64,000 nt of DNA from Chrysoperla carnea (GCF_905475395.1 NC_058340.1:63714181-63778180), one strand, 5' to 3'. Positions 1 through 10,761 are shown, counted from the first letter of the stretch. Made by a program: numbers and translations. The notes: a model not told the origin generated them from the sequence alone.

Positions 1-421
1 AACATTAAACTGTATACCAGATTATGTAGAAGTTCACAAGCTAAACGATCTTCCAGTGACAATAATTGATGTTTTTGATGAATATGCTCTCTCTAGTGAA
101 GTAAGAGAAGAAACTTATAAATGTTATCCTAATGCAAGACTTGGGCATTTAAAATCCGGTGGTAATTTTCCATACTTAAGTCGTTCCGAGGAAGTCAATT
201 TATATTTACAGGTATACAAGTTTTTTTTTAAAGTGAAAATGACGTTATGTCTGAAAACGGAAACAATTGCGAATATAATTTTCGCAAAGACGGATCTGTA
301 TAACAATTTATATGAAAATCAATTTTTGTTCTAGATTCATTTACGACAATTTGATGGGACCAAAGAAGCAGCTGCTGATCCATCGATTAAAACATTAAAG
401 CCATTAGTGTCTAAAAAATAA
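1..421 (+). CDS. SPG21: Maspardin (SPG21), C-terminal 98 codons, two exons, 5' end outside window
   Basis: This is the last part of an alpha/beta-hydrolase-fold protein of the maspardin family, a cytosolic and endosomal adaptor; in humans its loss causes spastic paraplegia 21. Exon 2-211 reads in phase and ends CAG|GTATAC; a 123-bp intron (212-334) ends TTTGTTCTAG; the last exon is 335-421 and closes with TAA. The joined peptide carries the family's C-terminal signatures: [45 protein letters not shown], then [16 protein letters not shown]. It ends shortly after, in PLVSKK, without the longer tail of the vertebrate protein. The visible part is roughly the last third of a protein of about 300 residues. 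The catalytic-triad region lies outside the window, so I cannot say whether the nucleophile is lost as in mammals. The gene converges on STOML2 downstream. Identification is from recognition of the family, without a search. Confidence 0.93.
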
Positions 422-590
422 GTAATTTTATTTTCTAATGCCACATTCACACCAACGTTCGTTAACACAGTGCAAAGTTGACGTCATTTTGGTATATCGG
501 AGTAATGTTCCTCCGATACACATCACATAACATTTTAATATTTAATATACATATAATTGTTATATACTATATATTGGTTTATATTTTTTG

Positions 591-596
591 AATAAA
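591..596 (+). terminator. Poly(A) signal of SPG21
   Basis: Canonical AATAAA 170 bp after the SPG21 stop, followed within 30 bp by a T/GT-rich stretch (TTTTTGTGTT). It is the best candidate 3' end for the maspardin transcript. Confidence 0.55.
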
Positions 597-1102
597 AAAT
601 AATTTTTATGAAAATAATTTTTGTGTTACTAAGTGCGAATGTATACGGGGTGGACTATATTAATCGATAATGGGAAACAGGGACTTTAATGCTAAGAAAG
701 ACTCTTTAGCGATAGAAAAAAGAACTATATTTGTTAGCTCGCATAGATATATATTATTTAACCGATGTGTTGTTTACAATGATGTAAATTGCACACCACG
801 CATACGTATATAATATAGGTTAATGTAACAATTTTTGAAAACAACAAACTTTGGTTAAGAACTATATAAAACATTAAAATATCTTTATGTGTCAATGTGT
901 AAGTCTTTAAAAATTGTAGATCTTCGAACTTCGAACTAATATTCATACATTCCTTTATTTTCAAATTGAATTTCTAGATTCGATGGAAATTCAATAGAAA
1001 TCGCTTCTCACGTTATAAATAAGTAAAAATGATTTTTATAGGAAAATAAATATACATAAGAAATATAGTTTTAACAAATTTTAATACAAATCACAATATT
1101 TT
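597..1102. other. Convergent intergenic spacer and 3' untranslated DNA
   Basis: Gap between the convergent SPG21 and STOML2 genes. It is AT-rich, and no open frame in it looks like protein. It should hold the STOML2 3' untranslated region on the right side. Confidence 0.6.
954..959 (-). terminator. Candidate poly(A) signal of STOML2
   Basis: AATAAA on the minus strand, 144 bp beyond the STOML2 stop codon. Other AT-rich variants lie nearby, so the exact cleavage site is uncertain. Confidence 0.4.
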
Positions 1103-4100
1103 TTACAAAACATCAGAACGCACAGGTTTTATATCTTTTTCATCTTGATTTTCTTTAGATAACAATTGTTGCATTTCGTTTTGTGACGAATCAATTACAT
1201 TCGATGATGATTGAGCAAGATTTTCATGATCTGAAACATTCTCTGCTTGTCTATTATTTTCTTTTGTTACATGATTAAAAACGCTCATTGCCTAGAAACG
1301 AAAATGTGATAAATAGATTGAAGAAAAAATTATTGTTAATTTGACTAAAGTGGTATAACTACGGATCTAGTAATTATAGTAGGGATGTAGTATAAAGTCC
1401 TACTTTAGACGAGGGTGTTGTATCACTCAGGGGGGAAGCAATGTGCCTACTTTTGATTGGCTGCGGCTCTCATTTGCGGGAAATTCAAATAGAACGATAA
1501 TATTTCTCTTCCTCCTGAGTTAAGACTCACCCCACTCGGTTATACTCCATCCCTTTTAAAATATTCCTATATCCATGGGTATAACTTACTTGTGCAACCA
1601 AACTAGATACATCACCAACATTTGATGGTAATATAAGTGTATTATTTGTGCGTGCCATCTTTTGAAATGCATGTACATATTGTTCAGCGACACTTAATGA
1701 TGCAGCGTTTTTTCCATTCACTGATTGTAATGCATTTGCAACAACATTTAAACTGCAGGCTCGCGCTTCAGCAATTTTAAGTATGGCGGTTGCTTCACCT
1801 TTGGCTTTGTTTATTCTTTCCTGTTGTTCAGCCTCTATAAAAAAAAGTTTATTCTAACAATCTAGATTATATTCGATTTGAATATATGGTGGTGTTCCAG
1901 GAATTCAATGGTTTACTCCATTAACTTCATTAGGCTGAAGAATTTTTCATCAAAAAATAAATTGTATTATAAGATTAGCATACCAGAAGCAAGAATTCGA
2001 GATTGCCGTTTTCCTTCTGCTACATTAATATCGGCTTCACGCACACCTTCAGATTCTAGGATAGCAGCACGTTTTTTCCTTTCAGCTTCGACCTGCATTT
2101 GCATCGCTTCTTGTACTCTTGCAGGTAATTTTATGTCACCTGAATTCAATAAAAACAAAATTTTCTATGTATTAGAGTTCCATTTTGAAACGGATATTTA
2201 ATGATCACGATTTGGGTCAACAATTCGCCGTCATCGAGATAGAATACAAATCTCTGTAAAAAGTAAACCTCCAGACTACATCATGGTTAGATGATAAATT
2301 GAAACTAAAGATCTAAAAAAGTGTTTATTGATAGATTTTTAGTACGGAAGCGCTAATTTTTGAAACTGCCTATGGGTGAAATCCACCTCTGACATTTATC
2401 GATGTTTTACAGACAACAAACATAAAGAAAAAGTGGATCATGACCTAATAATAATAAATATTGTAACTCGGCAAATTATTGACACCATTTTCCGTTTTAT
2501 AAATGAAACATACGAATTTCATAACGTAGACATGTTATCCCCCATGCTTCACTAGCTTTATTTATCGATTCCACTATGCTAACATTTAAACTTTCACGTT
2601 CTCGAAATACTTTATCCAATGAAATTTTTCCTAATTCTGATCTCATTGTGGTTTGTGCTAGTTGTGTAATGGCAAATTCTGGATCTTCAACACCATAACT
2701 TGCTAAATATGGATCTAATATTCGTAAATATAATACACCATCGATACTTAGCGTTACATTATCTGATGTGATTGCGCTCTGTTTGGGTACATCAATTGCA
2801 ATTTCTTTTAAACTTTGCACATATTTAACCCGATCTATAACTGGTAATAACACATTTAAACCAGGTTCTAATATTCGGTGAAATTTACCCATACGTTCTA
2901 CTATCCATGACTAAAAAATACACAAAAATATTAATACTGAAAATAATACTCCTGGAAATATATTTTTAAAAATTAGCCAATTTTTTATTTATTCAAAAGT
3001 ATTTGCAAGCGTTGATCCTGAAAGGGAAATTGTAATCTACAGGGCCGGATTAACAAGTAGGCAGAATAGGCAGTTGTCTGGGGCCCCCGAAAAATGAAAA
3101 AGACTTCTAAAGTTTTCTTACAAACATAAAATTCTAGAGAGTGAAAGAAAAATATAATCAGAACTGAAAATAAAATTTACTCAATTGACCGCATTCAAAA
3201 GGCGACGACCGACGAACTAGACAAGGTTCCTAAAAAGGACATTTCCGACTCATTTGACAAATTGTATGAGCGGGCAAAGAAGTGTATCGAAGTGAAAGGA
3301 GAAAATATTGAATAATAAAAAAGAATTATCTCAAAATGTACACTGATTGTTTTTATTTTGAAAAATTTCGGTTATTTTTGCAATAGAGGGTGTAGAAGCC
3401 TTCCAGGGGATGATCACAAATTGTTCTGCCGAACGATCCTTCTCGCAATTAAAAAGAATCAAAGCTGCTGAAAGAACTACAACGCGACAAGAGCGACTCG
3501 AGATGTTAGGTATACTTAGCATTGAGTCAGATTTATTGAACAAAATCGATATTAATGATATAATTGATGAATTTGCCGAAAACAAATGTAGAAAACGACA
3601 TGTTTAAAATGTAGGTAGTAATTTTATTGATATTATTACATTGTGACAATAAAATTTTTATGAAAGATATAAGTTTGTATTTTTTAACAAGGGAAAAAAG
3701 AAGGGAACGGACGTGAAAAAAGGGCCCCCAAATTGATGGTTGACTATGGCCCCGTTGAGGATTAATCCGGCCCTGGTAATCTATTTCAAATAATTAAGAA
3801 ATGCTTCGAAGGGAATATCTTAAATTTTTTTGTCTTTATAATTAAAATTTGAAAATTTATCTCATTTGACGATTATATGAGTATTTTTCGAGATATCTCC
3901 GGATTTGCTTCGAAATAAAAGCTTTTCATACAGGATTTTAGACGATATTTCAAAAACCATTCATCAAATTGATAAAAGTACCCGATTTCTGATGAAATCG
4001 GGAAATAAAAACATCAATTTTACCTCCTGTTGGGGTACAAACATTATAACAGTATTAATAGGAGTTGATATTTTATTTCGAACTGTAATATATGATCCTC

Positions 4101-4268
4101 CAACAACTGATGATTTTAAAACGAGTGGATTGGCCCCGGCTGACGATACCTACAAAACACATAAAATTTAAAACTCTGTTGAGTTATTTTTTGAATTTTT
4201 GAAACACTTTTTTCGCATACCTTTACGGTATCCAATATTGACGAATATATAAATGCACGTGAAAGCAT
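1103..4268 (-). CDS. STOML2: Stomatin-like protein 2, mitochondrial; six coding exons, 386 aa
   Basis: SPFH/prohibitin-domain scaffold of the mitochondrial inner membrane. In animals it binds prohibitins and cardiolipin and organises respiratory complexes and the PARL-YME1L protease assembly. Exons on the minus strand are 4268-4221, 4149-4024, 2910-2514, 2139-1984, 1834-1590 and 1291-1103 (48, 126, 397, 156, 245 and 189 bp; sum 1161). All joins are GT-AG and in phase. Residues 1-58, starting MLSRAFIYSS, have the Arg/Ser-rich, acid-poor character of a mitochondrial presequence and run into NTVIMFVPQQE. Then follow WIVERMGKFHRILEPGLN, YVQSLKEIAIDVP, DGVLYLRI, YGVEDPEFAITQLAQTTM and RSELGKISLDKVFRERESL (SPFH core). 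The helix MQMQVEAERKKRAAILES comes next, then the coiled coil to ASLSVAEQY and LPSNVGDVSSLVAQ. The last exon gives a polar 62-residue tail that does not resemble the vertebrate C-terminus and makes the protein slightly longer than the roughly 356-residue human one. The start context CAACAATG is good for insects. Confidence 0.95.
2140..2513 (-). other. STOML2 intron 3, unique AT-rich DNA
   Basis: This 374-bp intron lies between exons 3 and 4, donor C|GTATGT and acceptor GAATTCAG. No repeat or nested gene is seen in it. The codon split is 1+2 and rebuilds Arg in YEIR-DIKLPARV. Confidence 0.7.
3032..3783 (+). mobile_element. Internally deleted hAT DNA transposon with 8-bp target duplication
   Basis: The element is 3040-3775 (736 bp) inside STOML2 intron 2, in the opposite orientation to the host gene. 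Ends are inverted repeats CAGGGCCGGATTAA and TTAATCCGGCCCTG, with further imperfect pairing (GGGGCCCCC against GGGCCCCC). It is flanked on both sides by the identical 8-mer GTAATCTA (3032-3039 and 3776-3783), the target length typical of hAT. The interior keeps the dimerisation end of the transposase. Without the element the intron would be about 370 bp. Confidence 0.92.
3196..3607 (+). pseudogene. hAT transposase remnant (C-terminal dimerisation domain)
   Basis: Two fragments of a hAT transposase lie within the transposon. The first, 3196-3315, reads KKDISDSFDKLYERAKKC and stops. The second, about 3389-3607 in another frame, reads NCSAERSFSQLKRIK followed by RLEMLGILSIES, the hallmark of the hAT C-terminal dimerisation region, and ends in KCRKRHV. 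The N-terminal zinc finger and RNase-H catalytic residues are missing, so it cannot encode an active enzyme. The ancestral full-length element should exist elsewhere in the genome. Confidence 0.8.
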
Positions 4269-4453
4269 TGTTGATTTAAGAAAATGCAAGATGAAAATTA
4301 ACGCGAAAAATAAATAACCTTAAAATCTTGAATTCATATCCATCTAGTGGCGTTTATTGTAACTAACCAAACGTCAATCGTACGTCAAAGTTTGTTTACA
4401 AAATTCTTTAACTCATATTTTCTCCTTAAAAAGGTCAAAAGTCTTAGAAAAAA
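4269..4453. promoter_or_regulatory. Bidirectional promoter of STOML2 and CCDC112
   Basis: Only 185 bp separate the two divergent ATG codons, so both core promoters and both 5' untranslated regions must fit here. There is no clear TATA box. The middle is less AT-rich than its flanks and holds the CTCF-like core (4340-4350) and two direct ACGTCA half-sites at 4371-4376 and 4382-4387, 11 bp apart, about one helical turn. No upstream ATG precedes the STOML2 start on its strand in this interval. Confidence 0.75.
4340..4350 (-). promoter_or_regulatory. CTCF-like core motif
   Basis: The minus strand reads CCACTAGATGGA at 4350-4339. It agrees with 11 of 12 positions of the CTCF core CCASYAGRKGGC, failing only at the last base. 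It sits between the two start codons of the divergent pair. A single short match can arise by chance. Confidence 0.35.
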
Positions 4454-7400
4454 ATGTCAATAATGAATAATAATGATGAGAATGATATTAAAAAGTTTAT
4501 AAAGGATATGTTACAATTAAAATCACAACAAAAACACTTTGAGCGTGTGTCAGAATTTACTCTATCAGCGTTAAAAAGTGTTTTAAGTAATGATTTTTAT
4601 AATTACCGACATGAATTAATGAAGAAAAAACAATATGATCGTCAATTAATGATTAAAAATTTAAAAACACTTGTAATGGCACGTAAACGATTAAAGAAAG
4701 ATATAACTGATAAAAATAAACTGAAAGAATTTGGTAAAAAAGTTTTGTATTTATGTTTTGTTTCAATGTAACTAATAAAATTTACGTACACAGGGTGTTT
4801 CATTTTTTTATAAGTGGGAAAATCTAGTTGAGTAACCAAAAGTACAGAAATTTCTTTCAACTTTAACTTTCCCTTCCGGATCATATAAAAGTCATTTCGA
4901 ACTTTCGTACCTCGTATTATTTTTGTAATATTTATGTATTATTTTCTCTATATACAAAATAAATATTTTTAATAAAATTTATTGATAAAGAATAGAGTAA
5001 CATTTTAAATTAGAAAGGCTATTCGTGTATATATACTAAAGTGTATACCTAGCGCGTAAAAGGCATGCATGTATTTTAAACCCCAAAATGTATACAACAA
5101 GCTTTCTTAAACCTTCCCTGTGTCTTTCACTAGCATCAACTTATAAGATTTTTCAACTCATCGCTTAAAATGACTGTTTAGAGGATGTACGGATAAAAAA
5201 TTGTGTGTATCAAGTGTCAGCTCCGACGCAAGATTGGTGTTTACCCCTTAAGTGTTGTTTAGTGTATTGTGCCCGTTATATTATTGTCAGTTTCAAACAA
5301 TAGATGCTTTGTCTGTTATACGTACTATGTATAACATTTCTATGCATTTATATAATATATAAATGGTAACCTGAAGATGTACGATTTACATTGGCTGAGT
5401 AGCTATGTAGTCATTCTAAATCGGTGGGTAATAACTTCGCTGTGTGCTGTGTCGATCAGGTTATTGTCAGTTTCAAGCAATAGGTGCTTTGTCGACAGGA
5501 CACAAGCATACAAGTTATACACACGCAATACTAAAAAGTGAAAGATGCGCACGATAGTACATTCGATCAAGAGATTTTTACTCATATTTTTTTCATATTG
5601 GGCCTTATATAAAAATCGATTCTTAAGGAGTATTCTTCAAAAAAACTTTTTGTATAAATTTTTGCAGTATCTTTTTTTTACTTGGCACTAAATTAGTTTT
5701 TTAATTTTAGATTTATCATATTTTAAAAATTCAATTGCGTTTATTGAGAAAAACATTTCCGTATTGAGAAGTCAAATTAATTCGGAATTAGAACGATTAA
5801 AATTTGATGAAAATGATATCAATACAGATCTGAATAAAATCTTATCCAAAAATGATTTATTTGAAACAACTGACGATGTGAAAAAAGATTCGATAGCAAA
5901 AAAACACTTGAGTAAATCAACTAAGAGTAGTTCTAAGGTAAAATTTAAAAGAAGTCTTTACCCGTTTTCAGAATACAAATTCGATGTTCAAAAACAATGT
6001 TTCTAACGAAAAATATTGGCTTTTTTTTGTAAGGAACAACTTACTAGTTTAAAGTTTTTCTTTCTTCATTTAATTGCTATTTTAGGAAATATCAAAATTT
6101 CTGGATTTTGTCCATGAGAAAGGTGGTCATGAAGGTGGTTGGGGTGTGGATGATCATGGAATATTTTTAAAATATTACAGACAACATGAAAAAGATATTG
6201 TGACATTAATTAAAGTTTTATCAAATTTCTTACCAGGTAATCTTTGACTTCAATTCCATTTTTTGAACTTTTAGGGTAGTATAGCAGAATTGAGGGTCAA
6301 AGTTAACAACTATTATTTTTAAATTTATCCAAAAATGATATCCTGATTTGAATAAACTGTTTTCCGTCTCGATACTGCTATACTACCTTAATAATAAATT
6401 TTTTGTTTAGAAAAAACGGACGAATCTATAATAGAACATGTGGAATGGTTTATGGAATATGAGAACAAAAAAGAGAAATATAAAAATGCTATACGAAATT
6501 GGAGACAAAGTAAAACTGTTAAACGTACTATTGAAATTAATTTCACCGATAATACGACTATTATGAAACCAGAACCTGTGAAACAAGAAAAAATATCACC
6601 GAAAAATGATGATAAAATTTTGAAGGCTAAAATTAAAGAGTGGAAGGTATGTTTTGGGACAGCTTCAATTTTAGAGGACTTAGAATGTTTAGTAAGAAGG
6701 TCCGCACATTATTTAATCTAAAATTTTTGGTTGTGCTAATGTTTTTTGTCAAACTTTTAAACAGGGAGACAGTGACACAAAAACTCGTTAATTGGTCGAA
6801 CACTAATCATTCTGCTTCTGTCATCCATAAAATATCCTTGCTTTACTTTACGGACGATTATGAAATTTTAAACTTAAATGGTATTTCATTATTTCAGGAA
6901 AGTAAAACCAAAAAACTTGAAGAAGAAAAACAAATTGTATCGCCACCACAATCTGTTTATGGCAAAAGTAAAATCGTAACAGAAAATGATCGTATGAAAA
7001 TTAAAGTGAAAATTGCCAATTGGAAACAAACAAAATTAATCGAAAAACAAAAACAAGAGGAAGAACAAAGATACGTTCAAGATATAGAAAAAGAAATACG
7101 TACAATTGAATCAAAAAAATTAATTAAAGAATTTCAAGATCAAGATATGAATTTTATACGACGTCGTCAGCAATTAAAAACGTTAACGAAAAAAATTCAA
7201 CCGTTACGTACCCGTAGTTTAACGGTACCAAATGTAATGCGTGACCCGGATCGTATTCATCGGGCTACCAAACAATGGCTTGCGAAAACACAACAGGAAC
7301 GTTCTCAATCGGAAATTGTGACACGTAATAATATTCAAGTGTTATCCGTGAATCATATTCCTAAGTTGTAAGTCTGACTGCTGATCATTCAAGGAAGTGG

Positions 7401-7778
7401 GAGAAACAATAAAAACTTCCAAGGCCTGATTTAGATTTCTGAGGCTCAGAGTCCAATGTTCGCTGAGAGTTTCATGAATTTTTCTTTTTGTTTATTCTGC
7501 ATACAATTGTTTTAAAATTCCAATTATAAAAGCTTGTTCTATTTATATGATGATAGGCCGCTTCGCTGACCTCAATCACGCTCTGCTAGTCTGTGCTAAT
7601 CGAGTCAATCTTGATTTTTCCCACTTTCTTCACAAATCAGTGCAGTTTGTAAAAAATAATGTTTGAAAAATAAAACTTTAAAAAATAATTTTGGTTATAT
7701 CTGACGTTTTTTTTTATTAATTATTTCAGGCGTAAACCAGAATGGATTGGAGTCTTGCCAAGTATTATGTACCATTAA
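4454..7778 (+). CDS. CCDC112: Coiled-coil domain-containing protein 112; six exons, 470 aa
   Basis: Homologue of a centriolar-satellite/centrosome protein needed for cilium formation in vertebrates. Exons are 4454-4733, 5711-5937, 6086-6236, 6411-6646, 6898-7367 and 7730-7778 (280, 227, 151, 236, 470 and 49 bp; sum 1413). All joins are GT-AG and in phase (G|AT, phase 0, G|AA, phase 0, TT|G). Residues 1-169 are Lys/Glu-rich helix with repeated heptad-like stretches. The family's diagnostic block lies at about 182-200: GGHEGGWGVDDHGIFLKYYR, then LSNFLPEKTDESIIEHVEWF and KYKNAIRNWR. Two later copies of an (I)xxWK module follow (KAKIKEWK and KVKIANWKQTK), with the coiled coil around KLIEKQKQEEEQRY between residues 340 and 400. 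A basic C-terminus DPDRIHRATKQWLAK leads to HIPKLRKPEWIGVLPSIMYH. The start context AAAAAAATG is good. The gene diverges from STOML2. Identification rests on the GGW-DDH block and gene layout, not on a search. Confidence 0.86.
5281..5493 (+). repeat. Spaced direct repeat in CCDC112 intron 1
   Basis: A 33-bp segment at 5281-5313 recurs at 5461-5493 with three mismatches, exactly 180 bp apart. Both begin TTATTGTCAGTTTCAA. Flanks upstream show weaker similarity, so this may be a worn tandem duplication of about 180 bp. Confidence 0.7.
6271..6391. mobile_element. Small MITE in CCDC112 intron 3, TTAA-type target
   Basis: Terminal inverted repeats GGTAGTATAGCAG (6275-6287) and CTGCTATACTACC (6375-6387) bound about 113 bp. 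They are flanked by TTAG (6271-6274) and TTAA (6388-6391). The ends resemble the 40.1-kb fold-back, suggesting one TTAA-targeting family. It fills most of a 174-bp intron and ends 19 bp before the splice acceptor. Confidence 0.65.
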
Positions 7779-8204
7779 ATTTAAAATTCGGTTTTTGTGC
7801 AAAGTGCAATTTCTATTTTACTCATAAATATTTTCGAAAATTTTACATATCCAATAAAAATTTTTTCTCTGAGAAAAAAAGTAACGTGCAACTTGGCAAG
7901 GCAAGGTGTATCAACGATTTTTAAAGAGTCAGAGGATTTTTTCAGGTTTTTGAGATTAGTTTTAGGTACAAAGAAGCGTTTTGGGCAAGCATGGAGAAAC
8001 GTCATTTATGCTTCTTAAAATAAACGACATTGAATGAGTTACTGCGTTCAGTCTTGTTTTTGATAGTGTTTTGAACTACTCAACAGAAACCAGTTAGCAA
8101 GACATCTTCAAGGTACCAGCGCACAAACTTTTTGTGATGAAATTGTGGTTCGACTCACGCGCACGCTCAATCAGTAATTGCAAATGGAACAAACTATATT
8201 TTTT

Positions 8205-8210
8205 AATAAA
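8205..8210 (+). terminator. Candidate poly(A) signal of CCDC112
   Basis: AATAAA 427 bp past the CCDC112 stop. Another AATAAA lies at 8019-8024. The stretch 7779-8210 is the presumed 3' untranslated region, with no repeats I recognise. Confidence 0.4.
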
Positions 8211-8400
8211 ATTTTATAACAAATTTTTTTGTAATACCAGTCTAGTCATTTTTTGAATAATTATATATATATATATATGCATATTTTTTATGTATTTTGA
8301 TACGAAGAATAAAGCTTTTTGTACTAAAAATTATGTTTTCTGACTTTCCTCCTTTCAATCATTGACATGGTAGAAGAAAAACTTGTAGATAGCAAATTGA

Positions 8401-8640
8401 TGTATCAGGATTGTATTAAATTTAGTCTAAAGTTTGTAACATTTTAAACTTAGAAATATTTATTCGAAACACATGAACGGATAAGTCCGTCAGATTGTTT
8501 GTCAGCCTGTGTACACGATATAACTCAAAAACGAAAAGAGATATAGGTTAACAGAAATTTTTAAGGCGAGATGAATTTTCTATATCATGTTTTGACTTCA
8601 CAAGTGACTTAAAATTCGTGAAAATCGGTTCACTTTTTGC
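8401..8640 (+). mobile_element. Diverged relative of repeat family A
   Basis: Shares with family A the order AAATTTAGTCTAAAGTTTGT, then a GTCCGTCAG/GTCAGCC region, then ATAACTCAAAAACGAAAAGA. The remainder is too diverged to align by eye. It directly abuts the 129-bp tandem array. Confidence 0.5.
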
Positions 8641-9027
8641 TAATATATATGCAACTTGTATTGCGTTTATGTGATGACTTAAGTATTATACTTAAATAAC
8701 ATATGAGTAAAACAAGTTGCCTATTAATTAATTTTTTAAATCGACTTTTACATGGATCGTTTCATTTAATAATATATATGCAACTTGTATTGCGTTTATG
8801 TGATGACTTAAGTTTTATACTTAAATAACATATGAGTAAAACAAGTTGCCTATTAATTAATTTTTTAAATCGACTTTTACATGGATCGTTTCATTTAATA
8901 ATATATATGCAACTTGTATTACGTTTATGTGATGACTTAAGTATTATACATAAATAACATATGAGTAAAACAAGTTGCCTATTAATTAATTTTTTAAATC
9001 GACTTTTACATGGATCGTTTCATTTAA
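8641..9027 (+). repeat. Three tandem copies of a 129-bp unit
   Basis: Units at 8641-8769, 8770-8898 and 8899-9027 differ at only a few bases. Each contains the inverted pair GCAACTTGT and ACAAGTTGC about 60 bp apart, so each unit can fold as a hairpin. The near identity indicates recent amplification. Confidence 0.93.
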
Positions 9028-10700
9028 TTAATAATTTATTGTTTATTAAAAATTTGAAATATTTGCGCAACTAACTCATGGTTTACGAATGATATATGAT
9101 ACCTGAGAAATACATTCCATCAGATTTCAGTAAAAAGTTAGTATTAAAATGAGGCTCATCCTCGAAACTAAGAAACTATAGAACTAAGTATCTTTGAAAC
9201 CGTAAGGGATAGAAGAAAAATTTAAATACGAAAATTTTTCCTGTTAATAAAAGAAACTACTTTTGTTTGAAACAATTTAAATAATTTGATACAACAACAT
9301 TGATACAACAAGCATATGCTAGATATTTACACAATTAATTTAGTTAGTTATTCTCTTCAGTCACCTTCACTGAGATATCATATTTAGAATGTGCTTTCCA
9401 AACAATATATTTGAATAGTTACTTTTTTATCGAGTGATTGATGCGCAAAAATTGATCTTCTTTGACTTTGGTTAATATAACTTGTTTATGGTACTGTAGA
9501 ATCCTACAATTTTCGATGTTTTACTTAAGCGACTTTATCAACTAGTCATTCGCCAGGGCCACATCCACGAAATCTTATATATAAAAGTTTTTATTTTTTT
9601 ACATTGTAATAAATAAAAAAACTTTATAAAGTTTATTTACAATTTAAATAATGTTAGAGTATAGTAGTACAACCATCTTGGGCTTTTATGTCTCACTTTT
9701 TACAGACAACGTAAATTTTTACTGGCATGTAGAGTTTGATGACTAGAATCTAATAAAAAAAGTTTACATCTCTATAACGTGAGCTTAGCATAAAAATTTC
9801 GTATATTTTCTGCCAAGAAAATTTTTTAAAATATCTTCAAAACTATTTGAAATAAAAAAAAACTAATTGTATTACCGATTTAAAGAAAAGAAAATTCTCT
9901 AAATATTCAAAATTTTTGTATTTTTGAACCTGAAGAAGTCGCGATCAAAGATTTACTTTGATGAGCTTTGTATTGGATTGGTTTTGTGTTTAGTTGTGAT
10001 CATTGTTTTCAAAAAGATCATATTTTGAAAACGAAAAATAGTACAGGAATTCAAGAAGAAAAAAAGCTTCGTTTTGGTTTATATTTCATTCCCGTAAGGT
10101 TTTTGATATAATCGTTTTTGTAAGCGATAATCAGAATTTTTTTATAACACTTAAGTAAACCGTCTTAATCATACAAAAATACATATTACAAATTTTTATG
10201 GACAGAAAAGGTCCGAAATGTTCATGTTTGGTTTACGTAAGAGAGCAATTTTTATCGAATTGTAGTCTATATATCATAAAATTTTACCTTGTATGCAAAA
10301 ATTGAGAGTTTGGTGGAATAATTTGTTTTAAATGACTATAGTACTATAGGTACCTCTAAGTAGGTACGTTATTTATATACTATGATCGTTAATCAATGCT
10401 CATTTCATTGAAATGTAATATTATGCAAATTTGATAATGGTAAGGCGTACAATCAATCGATCGCAACTCGTTCATTAAATTCATTCTGTACCTGATGATT
10501 ATCTACAATGCATATAAAAAGTATGATTCGATTTAGGTTTTAACCTGATAAAATTTGATCATGTAAACAACTCCATCAAATTATATAAGTTAATTGTATA
10601 TTTTCAAGTAAATTATAAATTGTATTTTTAACTAAATTATATAAATTGTTTTTTAATCAAATCTTTGCTATATTGCTAAATTACAAAAAAAAAGCATTAA
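9028..10700. other. No gene recognised
   Basis: AT-rich DNA without a convincing open frame, splice pattern or repeat that I can define from this window. Confidence 0.5.
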
Positions 10701-10761
10701 AAAAATCAATTAAGTATAACTGAGCTAAAAAAAGAACTCCAAGAAGAAGACGTATTTTCAG

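Noticed and set aside
1878..2201. Plus-strand frame of 107 codons
   Set aside because: It is the antisense shadow of STOML2 exon 4 and its flanking introns.
3905..4171. Plus-strand frame of 88 codons
   Set aside because: Antisense of STOML2 exon 2; the minus strand gives NTVIMFVPQQE with correct splice sites.
6640..7371. A single 243-codon open frame
   Set aside because: It reads through the exon 4 donor and an intron. The splice-joined model (6898-7367 as exon 5) keeps conserved sequence and phase.
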